This document shows, one piece after another, positions 1 through 8,145 of a stretch of DNA of 37,306 nucleotides. Every line of letters starts with the position of its first letter. Within the stretch, counting starts at the first letter, position 1. The DNA comes from Actinomycetes bacterium (lineage in GTDB: Bacteria; Actinomycetota; Actinomycetes; Actinomycetales; Microbacteriaceae). The position numbers and the translations under genes were made by a program. Under the pieces are notes generated by a model. That model was not told where the DNA came from. It saw only the letters and a list, made by a program, of their open reading frames with translations, and ran no database searches. The stretch is taken from positions 1 to 37,306 of the forward strand of contig JAEXHA010000164.1 in the NCBI GenBank assembly GCA_023450335.1. The letters are read 5' to 3'.

Positions 1-16
1 CGTAACGGGAGCGGCT

Positions 17-62
17 CCCGGGCGCGGCTCGCGTGAGGGGTGGGGCCCGGGCGCGGCTCGCG
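17..62. repeat. 17-bp direct repeat downstream of map
   Basis: Two identical 17-base copies (CCCGGGCGCGGCTCGCG) lie at 17-33 and 46-62, 29 bases apart, in a very GC-rich stretch after the map stop codon. A short GGGAG/CTCCC inverted repeat lies at about 7-19. No gene is seen in bases 1-83. The stretch may be a spacer or a weak terminator after map; there is no T-tract. Confidence 0.5.
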
Positions 63-83
63 GGCGCGGGCGCGGGGGCGCGG

Positions 84-914
84 CTAGGGGATGGGGGTGG
101 GGGTGACGTTGAAGGGCGCGAGGGCGGCAGCGCCGCCGTCGGGCGCGGTGAGCACCCAGATGCCGCCGTCGTGCACGGCCACGGAGTGCTCCCAGTGCGA
201 GCCGTCGCTGCCGTCGACCGTCGACACGGTCCAGTCGTCGTCCTGGACGAACGTGGCATCCGATCCGGCCGTGATCATCGGCTCGATCGCCAGGCACAGC
301 CCGGGCCGTACCTCGGCGCCCAGGTCGGCCACCCGGTAGTTGAACACCGTGGGCGCCTCGTGCATCTTGCGGCCGATGCCGTGGCCGACGTAGTCGCGCA
401 GGATGCCGTAGTCCTCACCGGAGGACTCGATGTACGTCTGCACGGCGTCGCCGATCTCGCCCACACGGGATGCCGACGCGAGCGCCGCGATTCCGGCCCA
501 CAGCGACCCCTCGGTCACCTCGGACAGCCGCTGCCGCGCCGCGACCACGTCGGGCCGCGCCTGGTCGGGCACCACGATCGTGAGGGCCGAATCGCCGTTC
601 CACCCTTGGTATTGCGCACCGCAGTCGATCGACACGATGTCGCCCGGCTCAAGCACGCGCGAGCCCGGGATGCCGTGCACGACCTCATCGTTGACCGAGA
701 TGCAGGTGGTGTGGCGATAGCCGCGCACCAGCTGGAAGTTCGATTCGGCGCCGCGCGAGACGATGAGGTCTGAGGCCACGGCATCCACTTCGGCCGTCGT
801 CACGCCGGCGGCCACGAACGACCGCACGGCATCGAGCGCCGCCGCGGTGATCAGGCCGGGCTCGACCATCGCCCGCAGCTGGGCGGGCGTCTTGTACAGC
901 GAGCGGCGCAGCAC
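84..914 (-). CDS. map: Type I methionine aminopeptidase
   Basis: Cytosolic metalloprotease that removes the initiator methionine from new proteins. The 276-aa product carries the five metal ligands of the pita-bread fold in order: D97 (SIDCGA), D108 (NGDSA), H178 (YVGHGIG), E211 (IEPM) and E242 (WEHSV), plus the substrate-site H80 (VVHGIP). It starts at GTG 914, 8 bases after the adk stop, with no clear Shine-Dalgarno, so coupling to adk is likely. A later start would remove the conserved KTP region near the N-terminus. The C-terminus has an extra Ala/Pro-rich tail of about 20 residues. The secY-adk-map order is classic for the end of the spc operon. Confidence 0.96.
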   Translation of the reverse strand: MLRRSLYKTPAQLRAMVEPGLITAAALDAVRSFVAAGVTTAEVDAVASDLIVSRGAESNFQLVRGYRHTTCISVNDEVVHGIPGSRVLEPGDIVSIDCGAQYQGWNGDSALTIVVPDQARPDVVAARQRLSEVTEGSLWAGIAALASASRVGEIGDAVQTYIESSGEDYGILRDYVGHGIGRKMHEAPTVFNYRVADLGAEVRPGLCLAIEPMITAGSDATFVQDDDWTVSTVDGSDGSHWEHSVAVHDGGIWVLTAPDGGAAALAPFNVTPTPIP

Positions 915-922
915 GGGAGGTG

Positions 923-1528
923 TCAGGCCGAGACGCCGGCGGTGATGCCGCGGGCGCCGAGGGCGGCGACGATGCGCGCGAACACCTCGTCGAGCGAGCC
1001 CACGCCGTCGACCGCGTCGACGACGCCGCGCTCGCGGTACACGTCGAGGATGGGCGCGGTCTCGTTCTCGTAGATCTTCAGACGCTTGGCGATCGACTCC
1101 TCGTTGTCGTCGTCGCGGCCCTGCTCGGTGGCACGCAGCTTCAGCCGGCTGATCGACTCCTCACGCGGCACCGACAACTCGATGACGGCCGTGAGCTCTT
1201 CGCCGCGTCCGCCGAGGAACGCGTCGAGGTCGTGCACCTGGGCGACGTTGCGGGGGTACCCGTCGAGCAGGAACCCGCCTGCGGCGTCGGGCTGCTCGAG
1301 GCGGTCGCGCACGATGGCGCCGGTCAGCTCGTCGGACACCAGGTCACCGGCGTCGATGATCGCCTTGATCTTCACGCCCAGCTCGGTCTGCTCCTTGACG
1401 TTCGCGCGGAACACGTCGCCGGTCGAGACGGCCGGGATCCCGAGCGCCTCTGCGATGCGGGCACCCTGTGTGCCCTTGCCCGACCCCTGCGGGCCGATGA
1501 TGAGCAGGCGTGCGGGAGTGGTCGTCAT
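923..1528 (-). CDS. adk: Adenylate kinase
   Basis: Catalyses ATP + AMP to 2 ADP in the cytosol. The 201-aa product has the P-loop GPQGSGKGTQ (residues 12-21), the AMP-binding segment LLDGYPRN (87-94) and catalytic arginines around LKLRATEQGR (129-138). The LID is the short form without the four-cysteine zinc site of Bacillus-type enzymes. It starts at ATG 1528, whose A is the last base of the secY stop (TGATG), so translation is coupled to secY. A frame open further upstream, to 2377, was not used because it lies inside secY. Confidence 0.97.
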   Translation of the reverse strand: MTTTPARLLIIGPQGSGKGTQGARIAEALGIPAVSTGDVFRANVKEQTELGVKIKAIIDAGDLVSDELTGAIVRDRLEQPDAAGGFLLDGYPRNVAQVHDLDAFLGGRGEELTAVIELSVPREESISRLKLRATEQGRDDDNEESIAKRLKIYENETAPILDVYRERGVVDAVDGVGSLDEVFARIVAALGARGITAGVSA

Positions 1529-2859
1529 CAGCGGAGAAGCCCTTCGTAGTGTCGCTGCTGGAGCTGCGCGTCGATCTGCTTGACCGTGTCCAGACCCACA
1601 CCGACGATGATCAGGATCGAGGCGCCGCCGAACGGGAAGTTCTGGTTGGCACCGACGGTGGCCAGGGCCACCAGCGGGATCAGCGCGATCAGACCCAGGT
1701 AGATCGAGCCCGGCAGCGTGATGCGGGTCAGCACGTAGTCGAGGTACTCGGCGGTGGGCCGGCCGGCGCGGATGCCGGGGATGAACCCGCCGTACTTCTT
1801 CATGTTGTCGGCGACCTCGACCGGGTTGAACGTGATCGCGACGTAGAAGTAGGTGAACCCGATGATCAGCAGGAAGTAGACGAGCATGTAGATCGGCGAG
1901 TCGCCGGTCGTGAAGTTCGCCTGGATCCACGCGACCCAGCCGGGCACGTTGCCGTCTGCGTCGGGGGTGGCGTTGAACTGCGAGATCAGCGCGGGGATGT
2001 ACAGCAGCGACGAGGCGAAGATGACCGGGATCACGCCCGCCATGTTCACCTTGATCGGGATGTAGGTGTTGGTGCCGCCGACGGTGCGCCGGCCGACCAT
2101 GCGCTTGGCATACTGCACGGGCACGCGACGTTGCGACTGCTCGACGAACACGACCAGCGCCATCACCACGATGCCGATCGCGAGGACGAGCAGGAACACC
2201 TCGAAGCCGCGGGCGGCCCAGATGGCGCCCATCGCCGACGGGAAGGTCGCGGCGATCGAGACGAAGATCAGCAGCGACATGCCGTTGCCGATGCCGCGCT
2301 CGGTGACCAGCTCGGCGAACCACATGATCAGGCCGGTGCCGGCGGTCATCGTGAGGATCATGAGCAGCTGGGCCCACCAGGCCTGGTTGGTCAGCAGCTC
2401 TTCACATTCGGGGATGCCGGTGATGCCGAACAGCTGGCCCGAGCGCGCGACCGTGATCAGCGTCGTCGACTGCAGCAGCGCCAACGCGATCGTCAGGTAC
2501 CGCGTGTACTGGGTGAGCTTGGACTGGCCGGCCTGGCCCTCCTTGTACAGCGTCTCGAAGTGCGGGATGACCACACGCAGCAGCTGCACGATGATCGTCG
2601 CGGTGATGTAGGGCATGACGCCCAGCGCGAAGATCGACAGCTGCAGCAGGGCACCGCCGGAGAACAGGTTGACGAGCCCGAGCACGCCTTCGGTCGAGCC
2701 GGCATTGGCCAGACACTGCTTGACGTTCGGGAAGTCGACGAACGGCGTGGGGACGTGGGCACCCAGCCGGTACAGAGCGATGACACCCAGGGTGAAGGCG
2801 ATCTTCCGCCGCAGATCCGGAGTGCGGAAGACCCGCGCGATGGCGCTGAACAAGGGCAT
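1528..2859 (-). CDS. secY: Preprotein translocase subunit SecY
   Basis: Central channel of the Sec translocon in the cytoplasmic membrane. The 443-aa product has the family's usual length and ten hydrophobic segments. Its N-terminus (FRTPDLRRKIAFTLGVIALYRLG) is typical. The end carries the conserved cytosolic tip (GANQNFPFGGASILIIVGVGLDTVKQIDAQL) involved in SecA/ribosome contact. The ATG at 2859 is preceded by GGAGG two bases upstream of it, rather close. It follows rplO after a 93-base gap that contains two hairpins, so it may be regulated apart from the ribosomal genes. Its stop overlaps the adk start. Confidence 0.98.
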   Translation of the reverse strand: MPLFSAIARVFRTPDLRRKIAFTLGVIALYRLGAHVPTPFVDFPNVKQCLANAGSTEGVLGLVNLFSGGALLQLSIFALGVMPYITATIIVQLLRVVIPHFETLYKEGQAGQSKLTQYTRYLTIALALLQSTTLITVARSGQLFGITGIPECEELLTNQAWWAQLLMILTMTAGTGLIMWFAELVTERGIGNGMSLLIFVSIAATFPSAMGAIWAARGFEVFLLVLAIGIVVMALVVFVEQSQRRVPVQYAKRMVGRRTVGGTNTYIPIKVNMAGVIPVIFASSLLYIPALISQFNATPDADGNVPGWVAWIQANFTTGDSPIYMLVYFLLIIGFTYFYVAITFNPVEVADNMKKYGGFIPGIRAGRPTAEYLDYVLTRITLPGSIYLGLIALIPLVALATVGANQNFPFGGASILIIVGVGLDTVKQIDAQLQQRHYEGLLR

Positions 2860-2875
2860 TTCCTCCAGTGGAATG

Positions 2876-2899
2876 GACGGCGCCTCGGGGGACGCCGTC
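2876..2899 (-). promoter_or_regulatory. Hairpin in secY 5' region
   Basis: A perfect 7-bp inverted repeat (GACGGCG, 10-base loop, CGCCGTC) lies 17 bases before the secY start. It is the second of two hairpins in the rplO-secY gap and could affect secY translation or mRNA processing. No function is proven. Confidence 0.4.
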
Positions 2900-2914
2900 T
2901 ACCAGAGTACGGCA

Positions 2915-2945
2915 ACAGGGGCCGGAGGCTGGCTCCGGCCCCTGT
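2915..2945 (-). terminator. Strong hairpin after rplO (attenuator-like)
   Basis: A perfect 12-bp inverted repeat (ACAGGGGCCGGA, 7-base loop, TCCGGCCCCTGT) begins 7 bases after the rplO stop codon. No T-tract follows on the minus strand. It may be a partial terminator, a pause site or an mRNA 3'-end stabiliser that lowers secY-adk-map relative to the ribosomal genes. Confidence 0.5.
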
Positions 2946-2952
2946 CACAGGA

Positions 2953-3474
2953 CTACTTGATCGAACCGCCCGCGGCGACGATCTTCTGCTCGGCGGTACC
3001 CGAGACCTTGTCGACGTCCACGTTCAGCGCGACGGTGATGTCACCGTTGCCGAGGACCTTGACCTTCTCGTTCTTGCGCACCGCGCCCTTGGCGACCAGG
3101 TCGCTCACGGTCACGTCGCCGCCGTTGGGGTACAGCTCGGCGAGCTTGTCGAGGTTGACCACCTGGTACTCGACGCGGAACGGGTTCTTGAACCCGCGCA
3201 GCTTCGGCGTACGCATGTGGAGGGGCATCTGCCCACCCTCGAAGCCGACCTTCACCTGGTAGCGGGCCTTGGTGCCCTTGGTGCCGCGGCCGGCGGTCTT
3301 GCCCTTCGAGCCCTCACCGCGACCCACGCGGGTCTTGGCGGTGTTGGCGCCGGGGACCGGACGCAGGTGGTGGACCTTCAGCACGCCGGGACGGGTCGTC
3401 TCGGTGGTCTTGCCGGCATCCTTCTTGGGCGCAGCCTTGGTGGCCGTCGCCTTCTTCTCAGCCTTCTCGGCCAT
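2953..3474 (-). CDS. rplO: 50S ribosomal protein L15
   Basis: Binds 23S rRNA late in large-subunit assembly. The 173-aa product is about 30 residues longer than the E. coli protein because of a Lys/Ala/Thr-rich N-terminal extension (residues 1-27). The family core begins at LKVHHLRPVPGA, with the Gly/Lys-rich segment GRGEGSKGKTAGRGTKG and FEGGQMPLHMRTPKLRGF. The ATG at 3474 overlaps the rpmD stop by one base. The gene is followed by a strong hairpin and the secY leader. Confidence 0.97.
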   Translation of the reverse strand: MAEKAEKKATATKAAPKKDAGKTTETTRPGVLKVHHLRPVPGANTAKTRVGRGEGSKGKTAGRGTKGTKARYQVKVGFEGGQMPLHMRTPKLRGFKNPFRVEYQVVNLDKLAELYPNGGDVTVSDLVAKGAVRKNEKVKVLGNGDITVALNVDVDKVSGTAEQKIVAAGGSIK

Positions 3475-3659
3475 CAGTCGATCTCCTCAACCTTCACGAG
3501 GTGAGCGACGGTCTTGACGTAGCCGCGCGTTTGCGCGTCGTCGGGACGGACGACCGAGTCGCCGATCCGCTTGAGACCGAGCGAGCGCAGCGTGTCACGC
3601 TGGTTCTGCTTCTCGCTCACCTTGGACTTGATCTGGGTCACCTTCAGGCGGCTCGCCAT
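3474..3659 (-). CDS. rpmD: 50S ribosomal protein L30
   Basis: Small 61-aa large-subunit protein, of the family's usual length (59-61). It begins MASRLKVTQIKSKVSEK and contains the conserved TLRSLGLKRIGDSV segment (residues 23-36). The ATG at 3659 overlaps the rpsE stop by one base. The frame stays open further upstream, inside rpsE, but that extension has no L30 similarity and was rejected. Confidence 0.96.
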   Translation of the reverse strand: MASRLKVTQIKSKVSEKQNQRDTLRSLGLKRIGDSVVRPDDAQTRGYVKTVAHLVKVEEID

Positions 3660-4354
3660 CACACACCTGCCTTCTGCGCAGCGGCGGCCTTGGCCTCGTT
3701 GCGGATGATGATCTCGGGCACGACGGCGTCGTAGTCCAGACCACGACGCGCGGCCACGGCGCGGGGCTCCTCGAGACCCTTCAGCGCCTCGACGGTCGCG
3801 TGCACGATGTTGATCGTGTTCGACGAGCCGAGCGACTTCGAAAGGACGTCGTGGATGCCGGCGCACTCGAGCACGGCACGCACCGGACCACCGGCGATGA
3901 CACCGGTACCGGCAGCGGCCGGACGCAGCAGCACGACACCGGCAGCGGCCTCACCCTGCACGGGGTGCGGGATGGTCGAGGCGACGCGGGGCACGCGGAA
4001 GAAGTTGCGCTTGGCCTCTTCGACACCCTTCGAGATGGCCAGGGGCACCTCGCGGGCCTTGCCGTAGCCGACGCCGACGAGGCCGTTGCCGTCGCCCACG
4101 ACCACGAGGGCCGTGAAGCTGAAGCGGCGACCGCCCTTGACGACCTTCGACACGCGGTTGATCGTCACGACGCGCTCGAGGAACTGGTTGTCACCACGGT
4201 CACGCGAGTTACGGCTGTCGCGGCCCTGGTTGCGGTCGCGGCCGCCGCGGCGGGGCTCGCGGCCCTCGCGCTCGGTCGTCGCCTGCTCGGTCGCAGCCTG
4301 CTCGGGCGCGGCCTGCTCAGTGGCGGTCACTTCGGTCTCCTTGTTGTCACTCAC
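3659..4354 (-). CDS. rpsE: 30S ribosomal protein S5
   Basis: Acts in decoding accuracy and 30S assembly. The 231-aa product is about 64 residues longer than E. coli S5. Residues 1-55 form a low-complexity extension, first Glu/Ala/Thr repeats (EQAAPEQAATEQATTE) and then Arg/Asn/Asp-rich. The double-stranded RNA-binding domain starts at FLERVVTINRVSKVVKGGRR, followed by VGDGNGLVGVGYGKAREVP and the C-terminal half. It starts at GTG 4354, overlapping the rplR stop by four bases (GTGA). Because of the low-complexity repeat, the N-terminal boundary is slightly less sure than the core. Confidence 0.95.
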   Translation of the reverse strand: MSDNKETEVTATEQAAPEQAATEQATTEREGREPRRGGRDRNQGRDSRNSRDRGDNQFLERVVTINRVSKVVKGGRRFSFTALVVVGDGNGLVGVGYGKAREVPLAISKGVEEAKRNFFRVPRVASTIPHPVQGEAAAGVVLLRPAAAGTGVIAGGPVRAVLECAGIHDVLSKSLGSSNTINIVHATVEALKGLEEPRAVAARRGLDYDAVVPEIIIRNEAKAAAAQKAGV

Positions 4355-4710
4355 AGGTTCAGCCCTCCTTCGCGGGCGCCCTCGGCGATCGCGGCGACGC
4401 GACCGGCGTAGCGGTTGCCGCCACGGTCGAACACGACGTCGGCGATGCCGGCGGCCTTGGCGCGCTCGGCGACGAGCTCGCCGACCTTGCGGGCCTTGGC
4501 GGTCTTGTCACCCTCGAACGCACGCAGGTCGTTCTCGAGCGTGGAAGCGGATGCCACGGTGTAGCCCTTGCTGTCGTCCACGACCTGCACGAACACGTGG
4601 CGGGCCGAACGGGTCACGACCAGGCGCGGCCGCACCTCGGTGCCGACGACCTTCTTGCGAAGGCGGGCGTGACGACGCGCGCGGGCGTCGGTCTTCGACT
4701 TCACAGCCAT
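4351..4710 (-). CDS. rplR: 50S ribosomal protein L18
   Basis: Binds 5S rRNA together with L5 and helps place it on the central protuberance. The 119-aa product shows the basic N-terminus (ARARRHARLRKKV), RPRLVVTRSARHVFVQVVDD, and the conserved end VFDRGGNRYAGRVAAIAEGAREGGL. It lies 2 bases after rplF, and its stop overlaps the rpsE GTG start. Confidence 0.97.
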   Translation of the reverse strand: MAVKSKTDARARRHARLRKKVVGTEVRPRLVVTRSARHVFVQVVDDSKGYTVASASTLENDLRAFEGDKTAKARKVGELVAERAKAAGIADVVFDRGGNRYAGRVAAIAEGAREGGLNL

Positions 4711-4712
4711 GA

Positions 4713-5249
4713 TTACTTACCAGCCTTTCCGGCCTTGCGGCGGACGACCTCGCCCGCGTACCGCACACCCTTGCCCTTGTACGGCTCGGGCTTGCGGATC
4801 TTGCGGATGTTGGCCGCGGCCTCGCCGACGGCCTGCTTGTCGATACCGCTGACCGTGACCTTGTTGTTGCCTTCGACGGTCAGGGTAATGCCGGTGGGGG
4901 CCTCGACCAGGACCGGGTGCGAGAAGCCGAGGGCGAACTCGATCGCCGTGCCCTTCTGCTGCACGCGGTAGCCCGTGCCGACGACCTCCAGGCCCTTGGT
5001 GTAGCCCTGGGTGACGCCGATGATGTTGTTGTTGATGAGGGTGCGGGTCAGTCCGTGCAGCGAACGCGACTCGCGCTCGTCGTCGGGACGGGAGACCACG
5101 ACCTGGTTCTCCTCGACCTTGACCTCGATGGGCTTGGCGACGGCGAGCGAGAGCTCACCCTTCGGGCCCTTGACGACGACGTCCTGGCCGTTGACCGAGA
5201 TGGTCACACCGGCGGGGATGTCGATGGGAAGACGTCCAATACGCGACAT
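4713..5249 (-). CDS. rplF: 50S ribosomal protein L6
   Basis: Large-subunit protein near the factor-binding region and sarcin-ricin loop. The 178-aa product has the usual length and two tandem L6 repeats. It begins MSRIGRLPIDIPAGV and ends with the family signature KIRKPEPYKGKGVRYAGE (residues 149-166). The ATG at 5249 lies 6 bases after the rpsH stop. Confidence 0.97.
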   Translation of the reverse strand: MSRIGRLPIDIPAGVTISVNGQDVVVKGPKGELSLAVAKPIEVKVEENQVVVSRPDDERESRSLHGLTRTLINNNIIGVTQGYTKGLEVVGTGYRVQQKGTAIEFALGFSHPVLVEAPTGITLTVEGNNKVTVSGIDKQAVGEAAANIRKIRKPEPYKGKGVRYAGEVVRRKAGKAGK

Positions 5250-5255
5250 GTCAGA

Positions 5256-5654
5256 TCACCACACGTAGGCGAGGACTTCCCCGCCGACGCCCTTCTGCTC
5301 GGCCTGACGGTCGGTGAGAAGACCGGAGGAGGTGGACAGGATCGCCACGCCCAGGCCACCGAGGACCTTGGGCAGCTCGGTCGAGCGTGCGTACACGCGC
5401 AGACCGGGCTTCGAGACGCGCTTGATGCCGGCGATCGACCGCTCGCGGTTCGGGCCGTACTTCAGCGTGAGGGTGAGAGTCTGGCCGACGCGGGCGTCGG
5501 AGACCTCGTAGCCGGCGATGTAGCCCTCCTGCTGGAGGATCTCGGCGATCGTGGTCTTGAGCTTCGAGCTGGGCAGCGCCACGGTGTCGTGGTGCGCCGA
5601 GTTCGCGTTACGCAGACGGGTCAGCATATCTGCGACCGGGTCTGTCATTACCAT
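5256..5654 (-). CDS. rpsH: 30S ribosomal protein S8
   Basis: Binds the central domain of 16S rRNA; in E. coli it also represses the spc operon by binding mRNA. The 132-aa product has DPVADMLTRLRNA near the start and the conserved C-terminus STSSGLLTDRQAEQKGVGGEVLAYVW. There are two in-frame ATGs (residues 1 and 3). The first, at 5654, was chosen because AAAGGA sits at a proper distance before it. A 63-base gap separates it from rplE. No S14 gene lies in that gap. Confidence 0.96.
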   Translation of the reverse strand: MVMTDPVADMLTRLRNANSAHHDTVALPSSKLKTTIAEILQQEGYIAGYEVSDARVGQTLTLTLKYGPNRERSIAGIKRVSKPGLRVYARSTELPKVLGGLGVAILSTSSGLLTDRQAEQKGVGGEVLAYVW

Positions 5655-5717
5655 GTGTGGTTCCTTTGTTCAGTGGTTTCGGATGCCGTTACACGACAGC
5701 CGACCTTCGTGATGTGA

Positions 5718-6305
5718 TTACTGAGCGTCGTCGGCCTTGAACGGGAAGCCGAGCTGACGCAGCAGCGAGCGGCCCTCGTCGTCGGTGTTCGCCGTGGTCA
5801 CGATCGTGATGTCGAAGCCGCGGACGCGATCGATCTTGTCCTGGTCGATCTCGTGGAAGACCGACTGCTCCTGCAGACCGAACGTGTAGTTGCCGTGGCC
5901 GTCGAACTGCTTGGGCGACAGGCCGCGGAAGTCGCGGATGCGGGGCAGCGAGAGGTTGACCAGGCGGTCGATGAACTCCCACGCACGGTCGCCGCGGAGG
6001 GTGACGTGCGCGCCGATGGCCTGGCCCTCACGCAGCTTGAACTGCGCGATGGACTTGCGGGCCTTGGTGACGACCGGCTTCTGGCCGGTGATCTTGACGA
6101 GGTCGGCGACCGCGCCTTCGATGACCTTGCTGTCGCGCGCGGCCTCACCGACACCGGTGTTGACGACGACCTTCACGAGACCGGGGATCTGCATGACGTT
6201 CGGGTAGCCGAACTCGTCCTGCAGAGCCTTCTTGATCTCGCTCTGGTACTTCTGCTTCAGGCGGGGCTGGATCTTGCCAGCCGCCGCGGCAGTGGTGGTG
6301 CTCAT
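5718..6305 (-). CDS. rplE: 50S ribosomal protein L5
   Basis: 5S rRNA-binding protein of the central protuberance that contacts the P-site tRNA. The 195-aa product has the core segments KVVVNTGVGEAARDSKVIEG (residues 44-63), TGQKPVVTKARKSIAQFKLREG and RDFRGLSPKQFDGHGNYTFG. A short Thr/Ala-rich N-terminal addition precedes the family core. The ATG at 6305 lies 2 bases after rplX. Confidence 0.97.
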   Translation of the reverse strand: MSTTTAAAAGKIQPRLKQKYQSEIKKALQDEFGYPNVMQIPGLVKVVVNTGVGEAARDSKVIEGAVADLVKITGQKPVVTKARKSIAQFKLREGQAIGAHVTLRGDRAWEFIDRLVNLSLPRIRDFRGLSPKQFDGHGNYTFGLQEQSVFHEIDQDKIDRVRGFDITIVTTANTDDEGRSLLRQLGFPFKADDAQ

Positions 6306-6307
6306 GT

Positions 6308-6667
6308 TCAGAGGTCCTTGCCGCTCTTCTTCGCGAAGCGCACGCGGACGGTGCGCTTGACGCCGTCCTTGGTCTGCTCCTCGACGCGGTGGCCGACGCG
6401 GGTCGGCTTCTTCGTCTCGGGGTCGACCAGTGCGACGTTGGAGATGTGGATGGGGGCTTCCATCGTTTCGATGCCGCCCGTCTTCGCACCGCGCTGGGAC
6501 TGGCCCACGCGGTTGTGCTTGGTGACGTAGTTCACGCCTTCGACGATGACGCGGTTCTGCTCGACAAGGATCTCGAGGACCTTGCCCTGCTTACCGCGGT
6601 CGCCGCCGCGCTCGGGCTTGGGGCCCGAGATGACCTGAACCAGGTCGCCCTTCTTGATCTTCGCCAT
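6308..6667 (-). CDS. rplX: 50S ribosomal protein L24
   Basis: Early assembly protein near the exit tunnel. The 119-aa product opens with the KOW motif region KIKKGDLVQVISG (residues 3-15) followed by GGDRGKQGKVLEIL. It contains the conserved GVNYVTKHNRVGQSQRGAKTGG. The ATG at 6667 lies 2 bases after the rplN stop. Confidence 0.96.
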   Translation of the reverse strand: MAKIKKGDLVQVISGPKPERGGDRGKQGKVLEILVEQNRVIVEGVNYVTKHNRVGQSQRGAKTGGIETMEAPIHISNVALVDPETKKPTRVGHRVEEQTKDGVKRTVRVRFAKKSGKDL

Positions 6668-6669
6668 GA

Positions 6670-7038
6670 TCAGATGACCTCCGGGGCGAGCGAGACGATC
6701 TTCATGAACCGCTTGTCGCGCAGCTCACGACCGACCGGTCCGAAGATACGGGTGCCACGGGGCTCCCCGTCGTTCTTCAGGATGACGGCGGCGTTCTCGT
6801 CGAACTTGATGTACGAACCGTCGGCACGACGGGTCTGCTTCTTGGTGCGGACGATGACGGCCTTGACCACATCGCCCTTCTTGACGTTGCCGCCCGGGAT
6901 CGCGTCCTTGACGGTGGCCACGATGATGTCACCCAGACCCGCGTAGCGGCGGGCGGAGCCGCCGAGCACGCGGATGGTGAGCAGCTCCTTGGCGCCGGTG
7001 TTGTCGGCGACCTTGAGGCGGGACTCGTTCTGAATCAC
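6670..7038 (-). CDS. rplN: 50S ribosomal protein L14
   Basis: Large-subunit protein at the intersubunit bridge; binding site of the silencing factor RsfS. The 122-aa product shows MIQNESRLKVADNTGAKELL at the start, then VRTKKQTRRADGSYIKFDENAAV and the end KFMKIVSLAPEVI. It starts at GTG 7038, overlapping the rpsQ stop by four bases (GTGA). Confidence 0.97.
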   Translation of the reverse strand: MIQNESRLKVADNTGAKELLTIRVLGGSARRYAGLGDIIVATVKDAIPGGNVKKGDVVKAVIVRTKKQTRRADGSYIKFDENAAVILKNDGEPRGTRIFGPVGRELRDKRFMKIVSLAPEVI

Positions 7039-7415
7039 TTGGCCTTCTCCAGAATCTCCACCAGACGCCAGCGCTTGGTGGCGCTCAGCGGGCGGGTCTC
7101 GTTGATGACGACAAGGTCGCCGATGCCGGCGGTGTTGCCCTCATCGTGCGCCTTCACCTTGGAGGTGCGACGGATGACCTTGCCGTAGAGGGGGTGCTTC
7201 ACGCGGTCCTCGACCTCGACGACGATCGTCTTGTCCATCTTGTCGCTGACGACATAGCCGCGGCGCGCCTTGCGGTAGCCACGGGCGTCGGCGTCGCGCA
7301 CGTCGTGCTCGGCCGACTCGTGGCCGGCAGCCTGTGCGGGAGCCTCGACGACAGCCTCGGCCTTGGCGGCGGCCGCCTTCTTGGCGGGCGCCTTCTTCTC
7401 GGTCGTGTCAGCCAT
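7035..7415 (-). CDS. rpsQ: 30S ribosomal protein S17
   Basis: OB-fold primary 16S rRNA-binding protein. The 126-aa product is about 40 residues longer than E. coli S17, because of an N-terminal Lys/Ala/Glu-rich extension (residues 1-45). The core reads RKARRGYVVSDKMDKTIVVE, HPLYGKVIRRTSKVKAHDE and the final ETRPLSATKRWRLVEILEKAK. The ATG at 7415 overlaps the rpmC stop by one base. Confidence 0.96.
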   Translation of the reverse strand: MADTTEKKAPAKKAAAAKAEAVVEAPAQAAGHESAEHDVRDADARGYRKARRGYVVSDKMDKTIVVEVEDRVKHPLYGKVIRRTSKVKAHDEGNTAGIGDLVVINETRPLSATKRWRLVEILEKAK

Positions 7416-7725
7416 TACTCGGCCTCTTCCTTCACGGCCTCGTCAGCGGCATCCGCCTTCTTGGCCTTCTTCTTCGCCTTCGTCGCCACTTCGGCGGGCG
7501 CGGGCGTGGCACGGATGCCGAGCTCGCGCTCACGGATGACGGTGTAGAGCCGCGCGATGTCGCGCTTGACCGCACGGATGCGGCCGTGGCTCTCGAGCTG
7601 GCCGGTGGCCGACTGGAAGCGCAGGTTGAACAGCTCTTCCTTGGCCTTGCGCAGCTCCTCGACGAGGCGCTGGTCCTCGAACGTGTCCAGCTCGCTCGGG
7701 GCGAGCGTCTTGGTGCCGACAGCCA

Positions 7726-7726
<1 letters not shown>
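7415..7726 (-). CDS. rpmC: 50S ribosomal protein L29
   Basis: Small protein near the exit tunnel that forms part of the trigger-factor and SRP docking site. The 103-aa product has an L29 core (ELRKAKEELFNLRFQSATGQLESHGRIRAVKRDIARLYTVIREREL split across residues 24-69) and an unusual C-terminal tail of about 30 residues rich in Lys, Ala and Glu. The ATG at 7726 overlaps the rplP stop by one base. Confidence 0.95.

Positions 7727-8144
<418 letters not shown>

Positions 8145-8145
<1 letters not shown>

Noticed and set aside
1510..3504. A 664-codon open frame on the plus strand opposite adk, secY and rplO
   Set aside because: High GC removes stops from shadow frames. The translation is His/Asp/Arg-rich with no domain pattern, and the opposite strand encodes three certain genes.
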